Positions 13,001 to 25,000 of a stretch of DNA of 64,000 bases are shown piece after piece. This DNA is from Parelaphostrongylus tenuis (Eukaryota > Nematoda > Chromadorea > Rhabditida > Metastrongylidae). A model generated the notes under the pieces. The model searched no databases and was not told where the DNA came from. It was given only the letters and a program-made list of their open reading frames with translations. Every line of letters begins with the position of its first letter. Positions within the stretch are counted from its first letter, which is position 1. The stretch lies in the NCBI GenBank assembly GCA_019055375.1, contig JAHQIW010001297.1, positions 62,001 through 126,000 of the forward strand. The letters run 5' to 3'. The position numbers and the translations under genes were made by a program.

Positions 13001-16000
13001 CTCACATCACTACAGTTCAGTGATTGTTAAAGTACTTCAGCCCGTATAATCGGAATCTTTGTTTCCACATAGTAAAGCGAAGTTCAAACAAAAGCACTGT
13101 ATATCCAATAATGTGGAGTGCTGTGCGAAAACAAAACAAAAAACAAAAAAGCACAGTATTACTAGAGCTATCTTCACGTTCTTGAAACACTTGTAAATGT
13201 ACCACTCGATAAAATGCAAATATATTGCCGAATTTCCTGAGTACATTGTGTGAAACCACATTATTTCTGACGTATTGTGCAATTTTAGCTTCAATACTCG
13301 TCGCATATTCCTCAATGCCTGCTATTTTCTGTTTCCAGGGTGGAAAAAATTCGGCAGAAGTTGATGCTGCTAATTTCGGTGCTCATGTCGAAGAGTTCCT
13401 TAAACAACAGAATGCTAATACACGTTCTGAAGGTGAATTCTTATCTACTTTCATACATTTGAACATATATGTATCTACATTTATACATACATCATTCTTA
13501 TCATTTGCCTTTATTTAACATCTAAGAACTATACATATATATATATATATGCATATATTTTTTTATTCGTTTATTTACTTATTAATCTTAGTAGCTGGAT
13601 ATATGGGATAGTTCTCGAAGAACTAAAGTGCGTGAACTGACTAGATCTAGGGTGGACACGAAGATTGGTGTGCGTTATTTGGCCTATGGCTTCTCCGAGA
13701 AGCTCGAATGTGGCCCATGTTTCTGTCCTTCTTCTAATTACTCCTTCATGTCGCCTTCCTTACTCCTTGAATATTCAACATACACGTGCACGGTAACATC
13801 CGTAATCAGAAAATCATCCAATTCAATTTGTTCGTCTTCGTAACATGGATTCTTCAGGAAATGGGTCTTCCTCCTGTCTATGCGTTGTTCAGTCTTGTCT
13901 CCGCTTCCCTGAATTTGCTGACTATAGTCGGATCCAAAATCTTCGATATGCACAAATGGCGAATCTTTATGAAAAACTTGTATAATGCACTCAAAAGAAT
14001 ATTCAATGGTATACAATTTTTGAAAATGCTTTTAGCCGCCTTCGCAAGGTCTTGTTACATTTCATTCGTGGCAGTAGTTCGGTATGCGCGCGTTTCGGCA
14101 ATTTGGCCATCATTGGCGTCTTTTTCTCGGCCACCAGCTCCTTATCATAGAGATAGAGTAGCGAAGAATGATACGTTCCCACCAAGTGAAATAATCACTA
14201 GCTGCCAGCGTACCTATAGTCGATGCCTTGCGACTGGTATGAACAATATGATACCTTCTTCAATCGAATATTTCTTCAAAAGCTCCATTTAAAACAGCGT
14301 ATAAAGCTTATCATCTTTCGTCACCCTATGTCTATGATAGAGGGTAGATGGAAAGACACTGACTATGGCGAAACCGCCTAGATGCGTGTCTGCCAACTGT
14401 TGCTTAAGGCGAAATGCAACAAAACCTAGCAAAGACGGCTGAGAGAATTCTCAAAGACTACTCAAGAATGTTTTTGTTGCTTCTAGCTATAAAGAAGTAG
14501 GCGGTGATAATGTTGGGTCTTGAAGATGTGCCTTTCATGCTTTTTAGCTCATCTCAAACTTTAGAAGGCTGAACCTTGAGTGGTTCTTCCCCATTAGATT
14601 GCGGAGAGGGTTCTGGAGCGGAAAGAATTTTATTCCGTTCCTCTATTCAAGTTTCCCTATACTGTCTTCATTTTTGCTAGCCATTCCTGATCTGTTATCA
14701 AAATATCTAATAACGATTTTGTAGAAGGACTATTCTTTGCTACTTCTATCGCAACTCAGCTTTAGATGCTACGCAACTCGTAACTCGAAGATGTTTTATC
14801 TCTAGTCAGAAGTTTGGACTTTGAGACGAGTGTGCGGACGGGGAAAGATTGTCATAGAATTCTTCCGTTGCTAGTTTCACATTATGACGGGGTGTAGTAA
14901 ATGTCCTATCTTCATTAATCAGGATGCATAACAGGTCATAATATTTCCGATTATCTGGCGGTATTTCCTCAGAGTAGGCCGTTTTTGAGTCGCTTACATG
15001 ACATCTTTTACCTCGATGGGCGTAAAATGTCCTTCAAAAATTTTCTTCTGCACGTAACTGTTTAATAGCAATGAAGTTGCGAACTAAACTCTTTTTTTGA
15101 GGAACTGGTGCTGATTTAGCCCAAGTTCTAAGTCCATCGACAAGCAACTCATAGTCTTTGGTCGAATCTTATTTTACCTACCGGTCATACGAGGGGAGGA
15201 TTTTGTTGAAAATGTCTTCGCCACACACACCTTATTTCGCATTTACTTGAGCGATGGCAGCATTTCTTTTCCAGCTTATGGATGAATCAAATCGTAGCGT
15301 ATTGTCAAATTTTGTACAGACTCCAGTTATCACCGAGGTCTCAAAGGCGTATCGTTTTTTATTCGTAGAAATATACTCGAACTCCAAATGAATTATGCTG
15401 TTGGGAGACGCCCATGTTCGATTTGATGGACTCGAATTCATGAGGCACAACTTAGAGATTGTTCCACGCGAAACACTCTGGCCTTCATTGTATAATATAA
15501 CATGTATTATACATATACACTTCTAGCTACTTTATCGATCCGTCTTCACAGTATTTTTTTCGCTGCGCGGATCAAAATACTTCCACTTTCTGAATTCATT
15601 TTGTTTTTTTCGTCGTCTTCTTAAACGTCGTAGAATGCTGGTTGACCGAGTCTGCTTGTAATCTCGAGGATAGTATAGACTTACGTCTTCTCGCGATACG
15701 TAGATCTTTGAAATTATATAAAACTTAATGCATCAGAAAGAAATCGGTTGAGGAGTGATTGTATGTTCACAACAAGCAATGCAGCGTTTTCATTGAGACT
15801 GGAACTAGTAAAGTTCTCATAAACTTTTTGAAATTCTTGAAAGTCTTTGTTTGGTACTAACCTATTTCTACACTTGAACATTTTATTAGACGGCCGTCAT
15901 GGTGGCCCAAAACCAATAATCCCCCAACTGCCGTCGCGTATCACCAATCGGACCGGAAGCGATTCCGCTAGAAACTTCAACGGTGGTAGTAATGGAGTTT

Positions 16001-19000
16001 CCGATGGAGGACCTGTTGAAAATGCTATCAGAGACGGAAGCGACATTGATATAGACAGGTAGGATCGATTAGAAACCTAAAAACCTAATTACTTCCAAGT
16101 TTACCTTGCACGTCGATCAGTGTTCTATAAAGGGTAGAATGTTCGAGATTACTTACGTTGAACACTTATAAGACGTGGCTTACTATTTCAAAAGCATTCT
16201 TTGGTATAAACGGATTATCAGAATTTAAGACCATTAAATTCAGCACTGGAGCAGGGTCCTATCAACGCGGTCAAGGTAGCCATAATTTCTCAGCATGGCT
16301 TCTACCGATATTACTTGCTGCGGTATTACTGGCATTATGCATTCTTTGTTGCCTATATGTCTGCTTGAGAAGACGTCGTATAACGAGAGAGAACCGGTCA
16401 AAGCTACTTGTCAGTATACCAGCGGGTAACTTGAACTTTAAATTACGAACATCTCTTATTTACTAATCACACTACGCTGACCATGGATGTATTGTGTAAA
16501 ATACGGCACATTCTTCATCTAAAAAGTCATCAAACTTTATTACGTTGATTCAGCTCAAACTATGTATATAGGATTCAACAAGGACAGTACTCATCAACTT
16601 TGGTGGGGGAGTCATCAGTCCAATCGAGTCGACTGTCTTAATTCCACCTCAGAGAACGTATTATTGTTGTTTTACAATGCATAAAGAGATAATGTTTCGA
16701 TTCAATAAGTTGTGCAACTTTCACTCTTAGCGTTTGTATATACAGAGGTCGTAGGAACTCAGCTGCTGCTTCGCCAGCTGAATCGCAGGAAACGTCGTCG
16801 ACTGCTCAAGCAACACGCAGTGCTCGTCGGTACCATCAGCAAAACCTCGAGGAATTTTCAAGAAGAACTCTGGGAAAAATATCGATAGGTCTTAGCCAAA
16901 ATATCTGAGTGATTTTTTAAAACAATTTCTGCTCAAATGATATTATGTGTTGTCAGAGAGGATGCATCACAATCGGTGAGGAAACTATATGGTTCTTCAA
17001 GAGACATTAGTGTAAGCGCCATTGAATATCTTGAAAAAAAAGAAATTGCAGCCATAAAATAAGTAGTTTCAACGGAATTTTCTAGACTGAATCACATTAT
17101 GCACCTTCGGCATTTTATGGACCAAAACAATCTGAAGCAGTTGGGCCCACGCATCAGCATGGAATAGAGTCGGTCACTCGAACACTGCGGATGGTGCGAA
17201 TTCTTATGTTAGGAATTTGAGGTATAAATGTTCAGATGGCTTGCCACAAAATAATGTTAAAACAAATACATTTACATAATTTGTAATTTTTTTAATCACC
17301 GAGCGTGTCGAATGGACAACAATAAAGCCTCCGCTCGTCCTCGTTGTCACGGAAATTCTCATCAAACTGATTATCAGCCGGTTACCGAGAATAACTCATA
17401 ATATTTTGCGGATAACAGATAAGCAAGGATAGATACATTTCAAACTAACTGTGTACTTGCCTTGAAATGCATGAAGATTGGGCGGATGAACTTCTTACCA
17501 CTATTTAGATTGCACAGAGCTTCTTATGTTGAAGGTCTTCAAATAGGTAGATGGGAAATATTTAGCGAAGACGATTGGAATAGCGAATGCAGCGTGAATT
17601 TGAAATTGCAGCTGCGAACGGAAAGTTTAACTGATTTTTAGTCGTTTCGCTTAATCACAATTATTTCAGGTCAAATCTGAGGAGTACGTTCAACGAACAC
17701 ACTCACTAGAAATAGTCAACAAAATCAATATGAATCGCGCTTAGAGTTCAGTAAAGCCGATGTAGTTAATGAGCGAGGAGTTGACGTTGGTCCCGATGTG
17801 AGTGGCCCTCTCAATCGTCTGCAAATGCATTCACTAATCTTTCAACTATTAGGTGTCAATAAATACACCTTCCTACTTGATTTTTCATGAATTCTCAAAA
17901 TTACGGCTCTTAGAAAAGATGAGATAACTAGCTTCCTGTCACATGATTTATAGACGTGTTTTGTTACAGAAAGTACTTCCCAAAAGTTACTTAGAGTGGA
18001 GACAGTGTCTAATAGCTGGATCCCCTGTAAACAGGGTAGCACCCATAAGTAGTCTTAAGGTTTGTACCTACAAATTCGGCCACCAACTCTTTCTACGTCA
18101 AAAACTGTGAATGTTACAGGCGATGTCAGAAGAACAAGAATCTGGTCGTCCAGAAGATTCAGGAATATCATCCTATAGATCCATTACGGAAATATATCAT
18201 GCTGCTGAAACAGCGGAACATAGTAAGTCGGATGAGCCTTATAAAGGTAAATACGTATTGATATCAGCTTGTGACCGGAATTTTCTGCATATGTAACGCT
18301 GTAGATCCCGCAATGATTTCAGGTGATTTTCTAGTCGAGCGTCGTGATATTTCAGCCTTAGAGCTGCTAGAAAATTGTGTATTAGCAATTCGAGGATTTG
18401 GAGCGCGAAAACTGACGGAGCAGGAACTAGGTGGGTTTGGCATGATTTTGCACTGCACGTACACAATTATCACAAAAAACCCTTAAGCCGAAAAATCCAA
18501 GTTATTATAGAAGTGTTTTCCACTAATAGTTTTTCCAAGGATACCATCAAAGTAATCACCTGTATCACCTATCGTTCCGCCGCTCGTCAAGGGAATGGAG
18601 CGCGCGGCAGCAACACTTTCGATTCTTTCCCTACTGATAGCTCTTCCAAGGTTGCACTTTACCTTGACACATTGTTGATCCGTCTTCACAGTACTTCTTT
18701 CACGATGGCATCCCATTACTTCTAGCATTCAAATCGTTTACTCGTCTTCTTCTTATATATCGCACAATACTGCTTGAGCGAGTCTTCTTATAATCTCGAG
18801 GATAGCCTGGCTTGTAGCGTTTTATAAGGCGCTGCCATTGACTGCCGGAGAGAGTTGAGGGGTGGAGATCGGCTCCACGTGCGCCCCGACCAGCATCACA
18901 ACATTTTGGCCACGGAGCCCCTTTCTAAGGTTACTCATAAATTAGAAATCTCTGTCACCTGTCGATTCGCCAAGAGTAATGACTAAGGTTCACACAAGCA

Positions 19001-22000
19001 GCGCTCCAATACTTGCATACTTGGATACTTGGACGTCTTCACGCATTGTGTGGGCCCCAGCACATCTTCCATTCGTCTCGTGTTTTCGCGATTATCGTCC
19101 ATGACGGTGATTTCCTTCAAGCAATTTGACTCTTCCAGGCTTTGAAAACGTCGAAGTATTCTAAACGAAAGCCACTGGTTTTGTACTTACAGCACTGATT
19201 GAGTGATATTGTTAACAACCTTGTAGTCCCTAAACATGAAAAATCCAAAGTATCATCATTAGATAACCATATTGCTATCGACGAAAGAAGAGGAGTTCGA
19301 GAAGGCGATATCATCTCACCAAAATTATTCACTGTCACCCTCCAAAACGTCATGCGAACACTATAGTGGGCAGTATGGAAGTGAAAATCAACGGTCGGCA
19401 ATTAAACCATCTCCCTTTCTGATGATATCGTCCTAACAGCAAGCGTCAACCAAGCAGAACGAATGTTGGCCGATTTCGACAAAGCCTGTGGAAAGATTGG
19501 CCTTCAACTAAATCTAACGAAAACGATGTTCATGAGGAAAGGACGGGTTTCCAATGCGCCATTCGTGCTCAATGGAACGACAATCTCCGAAGCTCCACTT
19601 ACGTCTATCTAGGTCGTGAAATCAAGATGATGAACGACTTAGATCCAGAGTTGAACAGGAGGAAACGAGCGGCGTGGGGAACGTTTAAGAACATCGAAGA
19701 TGTAGTGAAGAGGACAAGAACCAAGAACATCCGACTCCGCGCCCACTTTTTCGACACGACGATTATCCCTGCCTTAGCATATGCACCAGAAACCTGGTCG
19801 CTACGTACTTTTATTAGCACTTTAATTGGCCCGTCGTCACATTTTTTTTTCACTGTGCAGATTTCAGCACTTTTAACATTCAATTCGTTTTTCGTCGTCT
19901 TCTTGAACGATGAAGAATACTGGTCGAGGCTGCCTCCTTGCAATCTCGAGGAGCCTTGCTGTGACGTAGGACGTCGTTGCTGATTGTTGGAGAAGAGTGG
20001 GGTGGAGCTCGGCTCCACGCGCGCCGTGGCCAACATTACAACCACTCGGCCGCAGCTCCCCTACGTAAGCAGAATGAAAGATCACTTGGCGTTATTGAAC
20101 GGACAGTCGAAAGGTCGATGCTAGGAGTATCCCGTATCTCACAAATGAGAGAAAGGATTCGAAGTTCCGACCTACGTCAAAAGTCGAAGATCAAAGACGC
20201 CAGATCTACACGCCAGGTTATCAAAATAAGGTGGGCCAGACACGTGATGAGCTTTAACGGCAACCGATGGACGAGAGCCGTTACCGCGACTGGATTCCTC
20301 GGAACATCAAGCGCTGTATAGGAAGGCCACCGACCCGATGGTTTGATTTCTCCACGAAAGACATAAAAGAAAGATAGATGCCTAGCGAATCCCTAGAGCG
20401 AGGAAGACCCACTGGGCAACTCTTGCACGCGATAGGGAAAAATGGAAGAGTTGCTGGTACCCGCTCGAGTCACTGGACGATCAACGGGGCAACAGCTGAT
20501 ACAAGTGATCCGTCCTATTACATGAAAATATGATAATTACTAAACCTGACCAGGATGTGGGGTTGATAACGGAAAAGTTTTATACCAATCTTTTCTGTTC
20601 CACAGTTCTCGTTAGAGACCTCGAAATCCTCACTAATGAGTAATCACCGGCAGATTCTAGTCTTTGAGGTTCGAGTTATCATGTAGAGAGGCACTGCTTC
20701 AGGGCCTGGTAATATCACTGCCAATTTCTTTAAAGCTGGTGAACGGAGCCTACATGCTCTTTCCGCAAGACGTATGACATTTTACCTCCAGAAAGGAGAT
20801 CGCAGACCAATGAAGGACTTCGTGCACAGTCATACTCCCTAAGAAGGGTGACAGAAGGGATCATCGAAGTTACCGTTCAATATGCTTGGTGAGTGCACAA
20901 TAACGGATTTTCACAAAGGTCATCCTTTTGCATCTTGGATGAGGCCAGCCAGTTAAGCGAGCAGAATTCCGGAAGAGATTTATTTGCATCGAGCTCATCC
21001 AAGCCGTGTCACGGGGCATTAAAGTCTGCCGAGTTTACCGTATGCCTTTTGTTCCAACAATGATTGACTGTGACAAAGCGTTTAACAGCGCCATCACAAG
21101 TGCAATCCTATCAACGTCTGTCGAGCAACGTATAGACTCTTTCTGCATACGGACACTAGCTGACTATCATAGATTTTGTAGCTAAAAAATACGGCTTTTC
21201 CATCGGTACCTTGCCATACCCATAGAAAGAGAGAGTTATTACTCCTATTACGTGCAAGAGCAGCCTAAAAAGTTCTTCGCTGAGCTCAAGTCTTTCTTTC
21301 TGGGCTGTTCACGAAGAAGTTGAATGATCACGTCGCAGTAATCTTGTGATGCGCTTGACATCTTTAGGGATTCAGTCGGTAACGTTTGTCGCCCATCATT
21401 GCCGTTTCAGCGCATTACGTATCTGGCTCACTTACTTTCGATAGCTCGGCATGTAGGATCGCATCCTTGACTTTCGATCGCTGGCGTAGGTTAGGATTTC
21501 GAACCTTTTCTTAACCTACGAGACACAGAATCTTCTAACATCGACTTTTGACTGCACTTTCAATAACGCTAAGGATCGTCTTTGCCCTGCTTACGTGGAG
21601 CACAGGATTTCGACGCATGCGTTGAAGGCAGAAAATTGCAAAGTTGAAATCCGGTCTGGAAGCTGAGTGTTCTCTTTGTACTCTACACTACTTTTGAAAG
21701 CTTCCAACACTGCCTGCTCTCTCCTGCTTAACTCTGTAAATAACTCATTCAAAAATTTCTCTTTGAGCTTAAGTAGACGCAGAGCAAATGGAAATATTCA
21801 ATTCGCTATATATAGGTGGTGCATTCAAAACTAATCCGTCCCTCATAGACATCGCTTTTGTTATTTTAATCGCAAACTAATTCCTCCGCAAACGCTGTCG
21901 ATATCGGTCGAAAATGCTTTTTCCTGGCTAATGCTTGTTTAATAGGAGCGGTGTCATCAGCGGAGCAAAAATGGTTAATTGTCGACCATCGATTTTCACT

Positions 22001-25000
22001 CCCATGTTATCCCATCCTAATGCTCATTTGATACCTTTGAGGGTGACAGTGAATAATTTTGGCGAGATGGTACCGCCTTCTCGAACTCCTCTTCTTGCGT
22101 CGATAGTAATTTGATTATATAATGATGATACTCTGCATTTTTCTTGTTCAGGGAATACAAGGTTGTCAGCAATACCATTCAATCAGCAATGTAAAGTACG
22201 AAACCATTGGCTTCCGTTTTGATACTTCGCCTTTTCAAAGCCTGGAAGAGTCAAATGCAATCTACTCAAACAAACACTACCATAACCAAAAAAGAGTTAG
22301 CTTAATATATAAATCTTTGATGTCATATATTCGCCTCAAAGTAGTACTTACTCATTTTCCATCACTTGTTATATAATAACCGCATGGAGACACGGTATGT
22401 GGTATGCTTAGATCAACGAAAATAGATCTGAGATATAGCGTGAAATCGCGCGTGAAAGTGAGGTACTCATTTTTTCTAATCAATTTTGACTTTTAGCATA
22501 ATCCAAGGACGCTTCGAAAGTTTTGCTCTGAAGTCAAATGTTTCTGTGCGTGTGTGATTACTTCTACTTCAAAAGCCATTTTCGTTATGTATTCGTGTCC
22601 TAAACTTGTTTAGTGAATGTTTTGCATACCGTTAAGTTCGCCGGCTATGTGCTCTTTCTATAGGGATACAGGATGGCGTACTCGTTTCTCTGACTTATTC
22701 ACCGCCGCACGTTTTGTAAGAAATGAATAAAACTGTACCCTCAATCATAGAATCACCGTCTTTACCGTCAGAACATAAATGCACCGGGGCGTGTTACTTT
22801 CACCAAACCCATCTCGAAGACTTGTATTTTCGTTAGATCGATCTGCACCTTCAGAAATGGAATTCGCTTTCCTTTTTATACTCCGTTCAGCAGCCCAAGA
22901 CATTTCTCCATCTCCTCTTGTGTGAACACAACTGAAGTTTTTAGAGTGGAAACCATCTATTACTCTTAGGCGTGGGCTAGTTCGCAGCCGGCTTATATGA
23001 CAGCCTGAATGCAACAAAAAAGTGAAAAATCTACCTTAACGATAAAGAATGGGATCGAATGAGTATGGGTGCAGCTCACCTAATTTCTTGCAAATGTACG
23101 GCCGCGAATACGTCGGCGAAACGAGTAGGCAAACTTGAAGCTAAGCGAAATATCTCACTAGGCGCGTTCGGAGCAGAAAACACATAACGAGGATGATATA
23201 GGAAGTAGAACTAAGCATCCCCGCACAGAAAACATATGACCTCAGCGTAAAACTCTCGAAGCATTTCGAATTTATGCCAAAAGTTTGAGAATGACTGTAA
23301 GAAATGAGTACCTCGTCATCACGCGCAATTTCACACCATATCACATCTATTCTGTTGAGCTGAGGGTATCCCATCCTCGCTTAGGCTCGGTGCGACCGGT
23401 TCTACATAACGACTGATGGACTGTGAAACAGTATATCATAGTGAGTATTTATTTGTAGGTGTTCAGCATGTGATCGAACATTTATCTATCAAGTTATCTT
23501 TGGTTTGGTTACGAGAGGGTTTGGCTGAGTAGATTACTTACCAACTTGACTCTTCTTATATCCGAAGAAGGCGAAGTCACCAAAACGCAAACCATTGATA
23601 ATGTACAGTATTCACTGAATAAATCGTATTGCTCACAACTTCGTTTCTGCTCGACTAGAATAATACGGAAATTATTCAATACCGAGATCAATCGATAGTC
23701 TGCCTTGGAAACTATGAGGTGATATTTTACTTCTGAAAATCTTATAAACCTGATGAAAAAACCTTATGTGTTCAACAAAGACTCTCTGGCTGTCTAGAGC
23801 TTTTGCCAGTGCTTCTGTTTTCAGCTGAATCAGAGCCTTCAAAACGATGAAAGCTATGCATTGTGGTTCCTTGTGCTCTCGCAAAACTTCAGACAGTCTT
23901 GTTAACATATATATGTGATCAATAGTATTGATTTCTCTTCGGAATCTTCTTGCTTGCATGGCTGTCCATCGTTCCATTCTTTTGCCAGTCCTGCTTAGGA
24001 TGACCCGAGTGCAGAATTTACAGAAGCCAGTCAGCAAGCAGATTGGACGACAGCTGCCGAGTTCTTCACAGTCTCATTCCTTAAACAACAACACCATCAA
24101 AAGGGACATATGGCGTGGAGGTTACAGGTGCACTGCATCGCGCACAAGGTCGATGGTTCGACCTCGTGTTCATGGCTCACCAAGGCGATCCTTCCAGGAG
24201 CGGTGAATTTGGCAGCAGAAATGTTCGGAAAGATAGCAGCACTGACTAGATAAATCCGTAAAACCTTGAGCCATTGTAAAGCATCGATGTGCATTCAGTC
24301 ACCTCCAGCAAGTGTAAAAATCGAGGACTAATGCATTGCGCTCCCTCAAGGATTGATCAAAGCTAAGAGCTCTGCCCTTCTATCTTTGGCGAGCAAAGAG
24401 CCGAGCCAGAGTGTATATGAGAAATGGATAAAGGTTTCTCGGATCTACCGATTTTATCGCGTTTGGATCAGGTGTGATTCGATTCTTCACCGACGAAATA
24501 GCGCGTTAGACTTCGAAAGGGAGAATTGGTGGAACAACAATTCATTCGTCTTTTTCTTCAACCGCGGTAATAGGTGGTTATCGGAGATGCAGAGTAGTAA
24601 TCGTGGATGACTTTCTCTATCACTTTTCGTAGCTGTAAATAAACTCTAGGATTGGCTGTCTATTAACCTTGATGCAGATTAAATGAATCAGTACTTTTCT
24701 TTGATAAGCACATGCGAAGTAGTAAATTATTGTGTCGATTGATTACAGTAAAACAGCGCAGTAACATTACATGGCTAAGCTTTTGACGGTTTTGCCTACT
24801 TCAAAGTTTGACTCGTCATCTACTCATTTATTTTCACTCGGATATAAGAGATTTTTTGAAATTACTATATTCCAAAAAAGTACATATTGTCAACTCAGTC
24901 CGTTGCGACTGTCGCAGCTAATTTGGTGCTGAGATTTTATCTGCCTTTCCGTACTCGTCCTTGCCGACGCCACCGTATTGGGAGCTCTTCAAGGTGAGGG

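Noticed and set aside
13786..14292. 168-codon plus-strand open frame, among the longest in the window
   Set aside because: It lies in a ZP-gene intron and overlaps an open minus-strand frame. No domain, no codon pattern, no splice context.
19605..20045. 146-codon minus-strand open frame
   Set aside because: It is the antisense of the RTE coding segment joined to SINE A sequence across the insertion junction.
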